Positions 16,461 to 25,047 of a stretch of 44,088 nucleotides of DNA are shown piece after piece; the first letter of the stretch is position 1; the number at the start of each line of letters is the position of its first letter. The position numbers were made by a program, and so were the translations under genes. The stretch is from JAFGUF01 sp040883315. Its GTDB lineage: Bacteria; Bacillota; Clostridia; Christensenellales; UMGS416. The DNA lies in assembly GCA_040883315.1 (NCBI GenBank), contig JBFLKU010000014.1:1-44088 (forward strand), in the 5' to 3' direction. The notes under the pieces were generated by a model. The model did no database searches. It worked only from the letters and a program-made list of their open reading frames with translations, and was not told where the DNA came from.

Positions 16461-16833
16461 TATTTTAATACTGCTATTGCTACGGTGATGACAAATGGAT
16501 AATTAAGATAAAATGTGATATAATATAAGTTAATGATATAAGGATTGTTATACAATAATCATCACTTAAACAAATCATATTATTGATTGAACTCATTATT
16601 CATTTTTCTGCTATACTTACAGCATTTTGAATACTCTCAGTTTTTTATATGTGCGGTACGAGTAATGTTAACGCATTTACACTCCTGCAACAAAGCAACA
16701 TCCTTTTTGGATACTCTTTTAAACAACAAAACAGAATATTAATTACGTACTTAATATCAGTCATTTTATTACAAGAATTAGATTGGTTTTAATCTGTTTT
16801 AGCAATTTTCATCAACATCTCAAAGGAGAGAAA

Positions 16834-17616
16834 GTGAATATTAAAATTAAAGCGCGCGTAACCACTGCTTTGCTTCTTGCTGCTGGTACCGGTAGCCGCT
16901 TATACCCCTTAACTAAGAGCGAACCAAAATGTATGACTTCAGTTAACGGTAAATCCATTCTTGATAGAATGATTGCCAGCTTAAATTTCCATGGGTTTAA
17001 ACGGCTGGTAATTATAACAGGACACTTGGAAAGTAGCATCCGCAACTATCTTGGTAACAGGATTGGAGATATGAAGATTGAATATATTCATAGCCCCTTA
17101 TATAAGTCTACAAATAATATATACTCCCTATGGATGGCCAGAAAAACAATTATCGAACCGTTTCTTTTGCTGGAGAGTGATTTGATTTATGACAAAGAAT
17201 TGCTGGCAAAAATGCTGACACCAGATAGAATTGCTGTGTCCAGAATGTGTGAGTGGATGAACGGCACCTGTGTATTGCTGAATAAATCAGAGATGGTAAA
17301 GGAATTTATCGCGGGCAGCACAGATGAGATTGGAATGGATTCGTTTAAAACCGTAAATATATATAGCTTTTCTCTGGAATCATGGAAGAGAATTGTGCAA
17401 AGACTGGACGAAAGTATATTGATCGGAAAAGTAAATGATTATTATGAGACGGTTTTTGCTGATTTAGTCGCTGATAATGATCTTGCGCTAAAAGCCGTTG
17501 AATTCGATGAAAGTCTATGGTATGAAATAGATACAGTATACGATTTGGCAGAAGCAGAGAAACTTTTTGCATCTCAGGTATTAAAAAGGATGCAGGTGAT
17601 AAATGATGCAATTTAA
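16834..17616 (+). CDS. LicC/HddC-type nucleotidyltransferase
   Basis: A 260-residue sugar- or alcohol-phosphate nucleotidyltransferase with the signature LLLAAGTGSRLYPLTKSEPK (residues 13-32), followed by the metal Asp in LLLESDLIYD and a second conserved block LWYEIDTVYDL near the C-terminus. It is most like LicC, the CTP:phosphocholine cytidylyltransferase group. I start it at GTG 16834, six bases after AAAGGAG; the upstream in-frame TTG at 16783 has no such site. The product would be a CDP- (or other NDP-) activated phospho-compound. The two next genes, a PLP enzyme and a CDP-alcohol phosphotransferase, suggest that compound is an amino-alcohol phosphate used to build a lipid head group. 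The exact substrate is not known. Confidence 0.82.
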   Translation: MNIKIKARVTTALLLAAGTGSRLYPLTKSEPKCMTSVNGKSILDRMIASLNFHGFKRLVIITGHLESSIRNYLGNRIGDMKIEYIHSPLYKSTNNIYSLWMARKTIIEPFLLLESDLIYDKELLAKMLTPDRIAVSRMCEWMNGTCVLLNKSEMVKEFIAGSTDEIGMDSFKTVNIYSFSLESWKRIVQRLDESILIGKVNDYYETVFADLVADNDLALKAVEFDESLWYEIDTVYDLAEAEKLFASQVLKRMQVINDAI

Positions 17617-18703
17617 TAACATGACTCAAGAAGAAAAATATGACTTTATTTTATCACAGCATGGAGGGTATTATCGGTACGGTTTTGTTGATCATGCCTA
17701 CCTTTATAATCTATATTTTCCACCCCGGAAAATGATTAAGGCTTTGCAAAAACAGATGCATAACCTGATTCTTAATTATCCAATGGCACAGGATGCAATT
17801 TGTGCACTTGTTGGTAAAATTATCAATCAGCCTTTGGAGAGGATTGTGGTTGGCAACGGAGCCGCTGAATTGATAAAAATTATCTCAGGGCACATAGCCA
17901 AAAAGCTAATTATTCCGGTCCCTTCATTTAATGAATATACCAATGCAGCCCCTTCGAATGCAGTTGTCGAATTCCCATTGGAGTTTCCGTCATTCAGACC
18001 GGATGTTGATAAATTTTCGGCAGAAGCTCGCCGTATTAATGCAGACATTGCTGTTATTGTTACACCGAATAATCCAACATCAATGCTGGTTCCAAAATCC
18101 GATATTATCAGACTTGTCAATAAACTTAAAGCATTTAATTGTATGCTGATTGTTGATGAATCCTTCATTGATTTTACGAAAATTCCGGAGGAGAACACGA
18201 TGGAAAGCGAGATTGATAATTTTAGTAATCTCGCTGTCTTCAAAAGCATGAGCAAAGCGTATGGAATCTGCGGGCTGCGAATAGGGTATATGCTGACTTC
18301 CAACATAAAATTTGCGGAAACAGTAAGAGAGGGAACACATATATGGAACATAAACGGATTCGCAGAAGAGTTCCTCCGACTGCTTCCTGAATACAAAAAT
18401 GAATTCATAGAAAGCTGCATAAAAGTACGGTCTGACAGGGATAAAATGTATAAGCAAATCTGCGAAATAAATGGGATGACGGTTTATAAGCCAGATGCAA
18501 ACTTTATATATTGCCGAATACCGGACTCTGCTCGCAGTGATCCTGAAATCGCCAGAGATATGTTCGTCCATCATAATATATATGTTAAGCACTGCTTAGG
18601 TAAGACTCAGCCAGAATCGGACCGCTATCTTAGAATTGCGTGCCGAACTGAAGATGAGAACGGTAAACTGATTAAAGCGCTTATTAAGGTGCTGGAAAGC
18701 TAG
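17603..18703 (+). CDS. HisC/CobD-like PLP-dependent enzyme
   Basis: A 366-residue fold-type I PLP enzyme of the class I/II aminotransferase group. Visible are TPNNPTS, D185 in VDESFIDF (contact to the pyridine nitrogen), the Schiff-base lysine K218 in SMSKAYGICGLRIGYM, and a C-terminal YLRIACR arginine motif. The opening HGGYYRYG and the DESFIDF block are like histidinol-phosphate aminotransferase and CobD, the L-threonine-phosphate decarboxylase. Some CobD-like enzymes decarboxylate phosphoserine to phosphoethanolamine. The start overlaps the previous gene by 14 bases, so the two are translationally coupled. Between transaminase and decarboxylase I cannot decide from sequence; the operon makes an amino-alcohol phosphate product attractive. 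Confidence 0.82.
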   Translation: MMQFNNMTQEEKYDFILSQHGGYYRYGFVDHAYLYNLYFPPRKMIKALQKQMHNLILNYPMAQDAICALVGKIINQPLERIVVGNGAAELIKIISGHIAKKLIIPVPSFNEYTNAAPSNAVVEFPLEFPSFRPDVDKFSAEARRINADIAVIVTPNNPTSMLVPKSDIIRLVNKLKAFNCMLIVDESFIDFTKIPEENTMESEIDNFSNLAVFKSMSKAYGICGLRIGYMLTSNIKFAETVREGTHIWNINGFAEEFLRLLPEYKNEFIESCIKVRSDRDKMYKQICEINGMTVYKPDANFIYCRIPDSARSDPEIARDMFVHHNIYVKHCLGKTQPESDRYLRIACRTEDENGKLIKALIKVLES

Positions 18704-18719
18704 AGATAAATAATCGCTT

Positions 18720-19361
18720 ATGAAAAAAGATTATGATCAAAAATCATCTGATCCGACAATGCTTTATTTTGTCAAAGACCTTCCTAATATTATTTCGCTT
18801 GCAGGCCTTCTTTGTGCGTTGATTGGAATCTATTTTGCTATAACAGGCATGTTCAGACTGGCTATTGTAATGATTCTGTGGGCTGTATTATTTGATTGGG
18901 CGGATGGCATTGCTGCAAGGAGAATGAACAGCCGAACGGACAACCAGCGTGCTTTCGGGCCGCAGCTGGATTCGCTTATTGACATAGTCAGCTTCGGCGT
19001 ATTTCCGGCAATATTTTTGCTTAGCTATGGGCAATACAAGCCATGGTTTTTACCGGGAGCTTTTTTGATTATCGGCACGAGTGCGATACGGCTTAGCTAT
19101 TTCAATGTTTTTGGTATGATTGACAAAAGAACCTATAAGGGACTGGCGCTGGACAATAATGTTCTCATACTGTCTTTAGTATTTTTGTTCGAAGGTTTTT
19201 TCAAGCAACCAATGTTTGCTATTATATTATATATAATTTTAGTGGTCATGCTGGCGTTTAACCTAGCCCCGATTAAAACATATAAATTCAGTGGAAGATG
19301 GTTCTATGTTCTGATTTTTTACGTTTTAGCAATGACTGCAGTATATATATTTTGTGCTTAA
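18720..19361 (+). CDS. CDP-alcohol phosphatidyltransferase (PssA-like)
   Basis: A 213-residue membrane enzyme with about six hydrophobic segments. The CDP-alcohol phosphotransferase motif is complete: D59-x2-D62-G63-x2-A66-R67, then G80-x3-D84-x3-D88, continuing IVSFGVFPA as in phosphatidylserine synthases. The gap between R67 and G80 is 12 residues, four more than the usual eight. The enzyme swaps CMP for an alcohol on a CDP-activated substrate at the membrane face. As last gene of the trio it probably uses the CDP compound made by the first gene, with a diacylglycerol-type acceptor, or conversely CDP-diacylglycerol with an amino alcohol. It has no strong ribosome binding site, which suggests coupling to the preceding gene 16 bases upstream. 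Confidence 0.85.
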   Translation: MKKDYDQKSSDPTMLYFVKDLPNIISLAGLLCALIGIYFAITGMFRLAIVMILWAVLFDWADGIAARRMNSRTDNQRAFGPQLDSLIDIVSFGVFPAIFLLSYGQYKPWFLPGAFLIIGTSAIRLSYFNVFGMIDKRTYKGLALDNNVLILSLVFLFEGFFKQPMFAIILYIILVVMLAFNLAPIKTYKFSGRWFYVLIFYVLAMTAVYIFCA

Positions 19362-19418
19362 GCAATGTGTGCTTTTGATGTACGCAGGTAATTATGGAAT
19401 AAAGTAGGATGTGATAAA

Positions 19419-21482
19419 TTGGATAAGTCAAGTGAGATGAAATACTTACAATATATTGTAAATGAAGTGCAAGATAAAATTCTTTTACTGCAAAGGTCTA
19501 TAATTAAAACAAAGCAGATAATTTTAGATTTAAAAAAGGACATATGGAGTAATATCGGCGAATCAGACTCTACGGAAATACAAATGAAAAGGCAAGAATC
19601 TAATCAAGCGGTGAATTTCTTGGATAAAGATACCTCTCGTCTAAATGTGCTGAACAGGTTAATATTGAATCCATACTTTGCAAAAGTTAATTATTCTTAT
19701 GTTGATACGAAATTATTCAGCTATATAGGTCTTAGTTCTTTGATGAATAAAGAGCTGGAACTACTAATATGTGATTGGAGGTCACCTGTTGCGAGCCTTT
19801 TTTATGATTCTGAGTTAGGCGATACGTCCTATCTTACACCAGAAGGAACAAGAAAGGTAACGCTGACAGCGAAAAGGCAATTCAAAATATCAAACAGCAA
19901 GTTGATTTATATGTTAGATACTTCTATGCAGGTTAGTGATGATATATTGACAGAAGAATTATCTAAAAACACATCAGATAAAATGCGAAATATCGTTAAT
20001 ACTATTCAAAGAGAGCAGAATTCAATTATCCGAAACGAAACTGATAACATACTTATAATTCAGGGTGTAGCAGGCTCGGGGAAAACTTCCATAGCATTGC
20101 ACAGAATAAGCTTTTTGCTGTACAGGAACAGGAGCAGTTTGACATCAAAGGATGTATTGATAATCTCTCCAAGCAGAATATTTTCTGACTATATATCCAA
20201 AGTGCTTCCGGAACTGGGAGAACAAAATATATTAGAGACGAGTTTTTCAGATTTAATTGAATGTGAAATCACAGGGATAAACACTAATTTTGGATCACAT
20301 GACATAGATTATGAGCATATGGAAGATAACACAGTTAGCTTTGATATTAACCAGATGAAGGATTTTATTGAACATAAGGGCAATAGGATTTTTACTGCGA
20401 AAGATTTTATTTTTGACGAATACTGCATTGATGCGGAATATATAGAAAATTTGTATTACACAAAATATAGGCATATGGGATTTCTATCAAGAATAGAGTA
20501 CATATATGATATTATTGTTTATAAAACAGAAGGTGATCTGAACATAAAATTAAAAGGCAAAGAAAAGAAGAATGTAAAGTCATTTGTCAAAAGTATGTAT
20601 TTGACAACTAGCATTAAGGATATTTACGCAGAGTATAAGACGTGGAATGGTAAAACCCCGAATGAAAAAAAAGACTACAGGAGTTATATGTTGAAAGCTG
20701 AGGATATTTATGAACTGGTGCTCTTGAAGAGTTTAATTAATAAAACAAAAAAGTTTATGAACATTAAGCATTTAATAATCGATGAAATGCAAGATTATTC
20801 CCCGGTTCAGTATAATATTATAAAAGAATTGTTTGATTGCCCTATGACGATTTTAGGCGATATCTTTCAAAACACAAATGAGAATGGTGGAATAAAATCA
20901 TTGGATACATTTAGAGAAATATTCGATAATAAATTTAAAATAGTGAAATTAAATAAAAGCTACAGATCAACATTGGAAATAATGCAACTAGCAAGGCATG
21001 TTCTGAATAATGATATTGATATTATTCAACGTCACGGTGCTAAGCCCGTGGTAAGTATTATGGATTCATTTGAAGATATGTGCGAAAGAATACTCTCAGA
21101 TGTTCAAATTACTAGGAGCATAGATGGTTCAAACTGTGCAATATTGTGCAAAACATCTGAACAGGCAGAGGCAGTATATAATAATTTAAAAGAGAAAATC
21201 GAAGTTTATAAAATAACGGAAAAAAGTAACGAATTCAAGAATGGGGTTGCAGTTGCGGCGATTGCTTGTGCAAAGGGATTGGAATTTGACAGCGTTTTTA
21301 TTCCATTTGCAGATTCTGATAATTACAATATGGAATTGGATCGTAATATTTTATATGTAGCATGCACCAGAGCACTTCATAAACTTAATATATATTCATC
21401 AAGCGGGAACATTAGTAACTTTTTAACGGATTATAACAATCAGGGAAATTTTCATTATCTTGTTATTAATCTTTATAAGTGA
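19419..21482 (+). CDS. helD: HelD-like RNA polymerase recycling helicase
   Basis: A 687-residue superfamily 1 helicase of the HelD group, which removes stalled RNA polymerase from DNA. An N-terminal coiled-coil arm (about residues 1-80) precedes the typical CDWRSPVASLFYD and YLTPEG blocks, which are landmarks of HelD. The ATPase motifs follow: Walker A GVAGSGKTS with K222, motif II DEMQD at 455-459, motif III GDIFQN, motif IV KSYRST, and motif VI VACTRALHK near the end. The start is TTG at 19419 with AGGA upstream, giving the coiled coil intact. HelD proteins in Gram-positives can influence rifampicin tolerance. It lies 57 bases after the trio but probably has its own role. Confidence 0.88.
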   Translation: MDKSSEMKYLQYIVNEVQDKILLLQRSIIKTKQIILDLKKDIWSNIGESDSTEIQMKRQESNQAVNFLDKDTSRLNVLNRLILNPYFAKVNYSYVDTKLFSYIGLSSLMNKELELLICDWRSPVASLFYDSELGDTSYLTPEGTRKVTLTAKRQFKISNSKLIYMLDTSMQVSDDILTEELSKNTSDKMRNIVNTIQREQNSIIRNETDNILIIQGVAGSGKTSIALHRISFLLYRNRSSLTSKDVLIISPSRIFSDYISKVLPELGEQNILETSFSDLIECEITGINTNFGSHDIDYEHMEDNTVSFDINQMKDFIEHKGNRIFTAKDFIFDEYCIDAEYIENLYYTKYRHMGFLSRIEYIYDIIVYKTEGDLNIKLKGKEKKNVKSFVKSMYLTTSIKDIYAEYKTWNGKTPNEKKDYRSYMLKAEDIYELVLLKSLINKTKKFMNIKHLIIDEMQDYSPVQYNIIKELFDCPMTILGDIFQNTNENGGIKSLDTFREIFDNKFKIVKLNKSYRSTLEIMQLARHVLNNDIDIIQRHGAKPVVSIMDSFEDMCERILSDVQITRSIDGSNCAILCKTSEQAEAVYNNLKEKIEVYKITEKSNEFKNGVAVAAIACAKGLEFDSVFIPFADSDNYNMELDRNILYVACTRALHKLNIYSSSGNISNFLTDYNNQGNFHYLVINLYK

Positions 21483-21655
21483 TATTATTAATCTATTAGG
21501 AGAAATACGAAAGATACCTTTTCCCATAAATCTTATATTTGAAGCGATTTATTTTGCAAGCACATTTATTTAATTTCAATATATCCTTTGTATTCGTATT
21601 TAGTTCTCATAATAAATTTGAAAGAGAAATATTCAAATCGGATATGGAGGCTCAT

Positions 21656-21973
21656 ATGAAAACATTGAATTTAACAGATAAGGTGCTGATTTATTTATTA
21701 GAAAATTATAAAAGAAATAATAATTCTTCTAATGCGTCATTCGCTGCTGTAGCAAGCAACTTTTCCAAACATGAGGAATCACAGCTGATTGATGCTGTGA
21801 CCAAGCTGAAAACAGATGGATTTATTGAAATAATGTACTACGACAGTAAGCCGGGGTCCATTTTTGTAATGTTATCCGCACTAAGGCAGACAAAAGAAGA
21901 TGCTTTTGCTGAAAAAGGTTATAACTCGTATAGTGAAATTATGAATATAATTTTGCCGTCTAAAAAGAAGTAA
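21656..21973 (+). CDS. Small winged-helix-like protein
   Basis: A 105-residue protein with an N-terminal helical region that reads like a winged helix: LTDKVLIYLLENYKRNN, then FAAVASNFSKHEESQLIDAVTKLKTDGFIEIMYYD, where a recognition helix and a beta wing could fit. No catalytic motif is seen. The start is chosen at the ATG at 21656 because ATGGAGG stands six bases before it; the reading frame extends further upstream but without a site and with unlike composition. The likely role is a DNA-binding regulator, or an antitoxin-like protein; this is inference from fold pattern only. Confidence 0.6.
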   Translation: MKTLNLTDKVLIYLLENYKRNNNSSNASFAAVASNFSKHEESQLIDAVTKLKTDGFIEIMYYDSKPGSIFVMLSALRQTKEDAFAEKGYNSYSEIMNIILPSKKK

Positions 21974-22281
21974 TATTATATTAGCTGTCCTCTCGATTTC
22001 AGACTGTGTCTAAAAACGTTCACTATACATATATAGTAGCATATTTATGGGTGATAAAACTCAGGAATTGAAAAATTCGATTTGCTATTCAACGATTGTT
22101 TAATGCAATGTAAAAATCCTGAGGAATGATGAGAAGTGGTCTCTTGATATGATTTCTTCTGTAAAGCAACTCGCATTGTAAAATACTAGAAACCTATCAA
22201 ACATTCATCTTACATACTTATTTTGTATAAATGACTGTATCTGCTGCATCTAGTGGAATTGTCTTTAATTTTATTGAATAA
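21974..22281. other. Intergenic region without a recognised gene
   Basis: About 300 bases with a distant inverted repeat (CTCAGGAATT near 22060 and AAATCCTGAG near 22110) and no supported ORF. Stop codons interrupt all frames. Confidence 0.4.
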
Positions 22282-22404
22282 GTGAGTTCAGAAGGTCTGC
22301 TATTTAAACCAATAAAAAAGCACAGTACAACAGATGGAGAAGGCAACATAACGGAATACACTTATACAAATGCTGGCTTGCAAGGATTATACAGTGAAAG
22401 GTAA
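22282..22404 (+). pseudogene. RHS / YD-repeat fragment
   Basis: A 40-codon reading frame bounded by stop codons encodes STTDGEGNITEYTYTNAGLQ, the G-x-G-N-x-x-x-Y-x-Y-x-N-A-G-L pattern of RHS/YD repeats. No flanking repeats remain. A piece of the RHS core domain lies 3 kb downstream (25436-25559), so one RHS gene may once have spanned this region. Confidence 0.6.
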
Positions 22405-22411
22405 TTAGATT

Positions 22412-23301
22412 ATGAAAAGAATAGAAGGAATAATGTGGATAATACTAATAAGTATAGTTATGATGTTGACTGGTTGTTCATATTCCATCAAGTTTAAAAG
22501 CAATGAAGAAGATGATATTAGGGCATCACAAGGACCAGTTTATATGTTAGTATATGACGAGGCGTTTAATTCTTTGATGTGTTTTCTACCTCTAGATTAA
22601 GAATTGAATTAACTGAGTTGTATATTAATGGTGTATGTAGGAGTGTTCAGTCTTATACAGGAGAAGTAGCGGCTGGAAACATCCCGAAAGTTCTTTTTGA
22701 TTTAAGAATAGTTTCATATGATAAGGATGGAGCGATAATTGGAGAAGAAATTTATAATAATACATTGATTTATGATGCTGAAGATAAGGATGAATTGGGA
22801 GATATTCCGAAAAAGACACAGTATTTGATTGTTTATAATACTAGCAATTTAAAAAATATAGGAAGCTTAAAAAGTGCTAAAGGGTTACGAGGACTTAGTA
22901 TTATATTTGGATATAATTTGCAGGATATTTCACCAATAGAAAAATTAACTGATTTAGAGGTTGTTAATTTACATGATAATGAATTAATAGATGACATTTC
23001 TGTTTTAAAAGACTTAACTAAGTTGAAAATGCTTAGTATCAGCGAAAATAAAATAACGGATATATCTGCATTGAAAAATCTTGATGAACTAAGATATCTA
23101 TCTATTGGTGATAATGAAATTGAGGATATTTCTATACTAAGCAATCTGGAAAAGCTAGAATGGATTAATTTGAGTGATAACAAGATTAAAGATATTACAC
23201 CATTATCTAATCTAAAAAAACTAACATATTTAAATATTTGGAGAAATGAAATAGAAGATTATTCACCATTGGATGAAGTTGGTATAGAATATAATAAATG
23301 A
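22412..23301 (+). pseudogene. Leucine-rich-repeat lipoprotein split by a frameshift
   Basis: The first part (22412-22600) encodes a lipoprotein signal with lipobox MLTGC at about residue 22, and a short mature stretch. The reading then continues in another frame, from about 22579 to 23301, as an extracellular domain with five or more internalin-like leucine-rich repeats of about 22 residues, each with the pattern L-x-x-L-x-x-L-x-L-x-x-N-x-I-x-D-I-S (for example LKMLSISENKITDISAL). Loss of one base (or gain of two) near 22575 would explain the split. The product would have been a surface-anchored LRR protein for adhesion or, next to RHS remains, immunity. It starts with GAAAGG upstream. A sequencing error is possible. 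Confidence 0.75.
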
Positions 23302-23311
23302 GAAGTGGTTT

Positions 23312-23400
23312 TGGAGAGCTATTTCGGCTCTGTATTCAGAAAGGGGCTTGTTCAGCCACTTTTTTGAATATTTTAGATGTATAGAATTCACAGGAATTTA
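23312..23400 (+). mobile_element. Element copy E, left end only
   Basis: GGAGAGCTATTTCGGCTC and a following GGCT / AGCC hairpin with a T run (23345-23366) match the left end of copy A, and the stretch GTATAGAATTCACAGG matches the same copy further in. No promoter or right end is left. It begins 10 bases after the stop codon of the LRR gene. Confidence 0.6.
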
Positions 23401-23606
23401 TTCATCTATATCACGTCGAAAAAATTTGCCATCGCAAATTTAAAATTATATATAATAAGAAAGAAAATAAATTTAAGTCAGAAAGCAAATGAAAAGCAGG
23501 GCAGCTATCCTATCTGCTCTGCTTTGATAATATCCCGCTCTCGAAGAAGCGGGAACAACACCACCCGCTAAGCGGGTGAGAAAAGAAAAGGTTAACCGGT
23601 GTAAAA

Positions 23607-23673
23607 CATAATCGTTCTCCGATATAATTAAAGTGATTCTGACCAAAGAAACACTAAAAGGAGAACGATTATG
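23607..23673 (+). promoter_or_regulatory. Stem-loop that hides the tnpA start
   Basis: CATAATCGTTCTCC (23607-23620) is a perfect 14-base complement of GGAGAACGATTATG (23660-23673), which contains both the ribosome binding site and the start codon of tnpA. In the mRNA this would fold into a stem that blocks ribosome binding, the known way that IS200 elements keep transposase levels low. Confidence 0.8.
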
Positions 23674-24150
23674 AATGACAACAGTATATCACATACACGA
23701 TGGAACTGTCAGTATCACATAATATGGATACCAAAATACCGAAGGAAGGTCATATATGGGAAGCTGCGTAAAGAAATAAGAACGATAATCCGACAATTAT
23801 GTAGTTATAAAGACATAGAAATAATAGAGGGCAGCGTAAGCAGCGACCATATACACTTATACATGAGAATGCCACCAAAGTATAGCGTATCGCAGATAGT
23901 AGGATATTTGAATGGGAAGAGCAGCCTGATGATTTTCGAAAGGTTTGCAAACCTGAAATACAAATTTGGGAACAGGCATTTCTGGGCAAAAGGTTATTAC
24001 GTCAGCACCATAGGGCTTAATGATGCAACGATAAGAAAATATATCAGAGAGAAAGAAGAGGCTGATATGATAATAGATAAAGTAAGTATCCGAGAGACAC
24101 AAGATCCCTTTAGGGATTGCAAGAGTAACACAGACAAAGGTCAGAATTAA
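23671..24150 (+). CDS. tnpA: IS200-type Y1 transposase TnpA
   Basis: A 159-residue HUH-superfamily transposase for single-strand excision and insertion. The metal-binding HUH motif is H60-I-H62 in SSDHIHLYM; the nucleophilic tyrosine is probably Y124 in TIRKYIREKE. The early block CQYHIIWIPKYRRKV and the RHFWAKGYYVSTIG block are characteristic of the IS200 group. Length is normal and no mutation of key residues is seen. There is no accompanying TnpB. Translation is likely repressed by the upstream stem-loop. Confidence 0.93.
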   Translation: MNDNSISHTRWNCQYHIIWIPKYRRKVIYGKLRKEIRTIIRQLCSYKDIEIIEGSVSSDHIHLYMRMPPKYSVSQIVGYLNGKSSLMIFERFANLKYKFGNRHFWAKGYYVSTIGLNDATIRKYIREKEEADMIIDKVSIRETQDPFRDCKSNTDKGQN

Positions 24151-24285
24151 TGTGCTTTTAGGCACAGTCAGCAATGGCCCCTTATAGGGGCAGTCAATAC
24201 TGCCTGCTTTGCAGGCAGTGACTCATGCTCATTCAATAGAAAAATTAGTATATATGGCAAGAAATATTTAGTAAGGTAGTTTTAA

Positions 24286-25047
24286 ATGATAATATATTTA
24301 TTGGTTGCACTATTTTCTACGATTGTAGGTGCCGCAGCAGGATTGGGTGGAGGAGTTATTATAAAGCCTGCACTTGATATGTTAGGTGACTACAATATAG
24401 TCACTGTATCAGTGCTTTCGTCTGCTACAGTGCTTGGAATGGCGGTCACGGCAACAGCAAGACAGATTCATAAAGGATTTAAAATCACTAACTCCATGGT
24501 AGTGATAACAACTGGTGCAGTATTTGGCGGAATTTTAGGTAGTGTTGTATTCGCCTTAATAAAGGCAAGAATAGAGTCAGATGCAGTTACAATTATGCAG
24601 TCTGGAATATTAATTGCTTTACTGATACTGTGTTTATTATATACAAAGCTACCTAGATTTCATATTAAGTCTGCTATAGGGCAGATTTTCGCAGGACTTT
24701 TATTGGGGATGCTAAGCTCTTTTTTGGGAATAGGCGGCGGTCCTATAAATATAGCAATATTATATATATTGCTTGGATTCGAGATAAGAGATTCGGCAAA
24801 AGTATCAGTTTTGATAATACTTTTTGCACAAACTGCGGGATTAATGGTAAAGGCACTAAATGGATTGCTATATCAGGTTGAAGATTTCTCGATGCTTTTT
24901 GTGATGATTCCTGCTGCTATTGCAGGAGGACTAATTGGCTCCAGCTTGAATATTAGACTACCTGAAAAAGTATTGGCATTTATTTATAAAAGCACTGTAA
25001 TATTAGTAATATTAATATGTATTTATAATATTTCCGTATTAGCATGA
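24286..25047 (+). CDS. TauE/SafE-family permease
   Basis: A 253-residue permease with about eight hydrophobic segments in two halves, each with the family's glycine-rich signature: GAAAGLGGGVIIKPAL near residue 17 and SSFLGIGGGPINIAIL near residue 145. TauE/SafE (DUF81) proteins move sulfite, sulfoacetate or other small organic anions across the membrane. AAGG lies at reasonable spacing before the ATG. The gene stands alone between the IS200-type element and RHS debris, so there is no context to define its substrate. Confidence 0.87.
   Translation: MIIYLLVALFSTIVGAAAGLGGGVIIKPALDMLGDYNIVTVSVLSSATVLGMAVTATARQIHKGFKITNSMVVITTGAVFGGILGSVVFALIKARIESDAVTIMQSGILIALLILCLLYTKLPRFHIKSAIGQIFAGLLLGMLSSFLGIGGGPINIAILYILLGFEIRDSAKVSVLIILFAQTAGLMVKALNGLLYQVEDFSMLFVMIPAAIAGGLIGSSLNIRLPEKVLAFIYKSTVILVILICIYNISVLA

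Larger units (their letters stand above)
15873..16833. other. Long intergenic stretch with nested mobile-element remains
   Basis: No intact gene. It contains the left end of an unrelated IS at about 16047-16188, element copy D inside it at 16189-16460, and about 370 bases of AT-rich sequence upstream of the cytidylyltransferase gene. A possible weak promoter (TTGAAC at 16587, TATACT at 16612, spacing 19) lies in the last part. Confidence 0.5.
23530..24235 (+). mobile_element. IS200/IS605-family insertion sequence (IS200 type)
   Basis: The element encodes only a Y1 transposase, tnpA. Instead of inverted-repeat ends it has subterminal hairpins as expected: TCCCGCT / AGCGGGA (23533-23554) and CACCCGCT / AGCGGGTG (23562-23578) on the left, and ACTGCCTGC / GCAGGCAGT (24199-24219) on the right. 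Exact cleavage points cannot be set without an empty site. The ORF is intact, so it may still be mobile. Confidence 0.8.

Noticed and set aside
16783..16833. Longer N-terminus of the cytidylyltransferase
   Set aside because: The TTG at 16783 lacks a ribosome binding site, while GTG 16834 has AAAGGAG and gives the usual family start.
16834..19361. A 2-aminoethylphosphonate (phosphonolipid) cluster
   Set aside because: Cytidylyltransferase, transaminase-like and CDP-alcohol genes would fit, but no PEP mutase or phosphonopyruvate decarboxylase is in the window.
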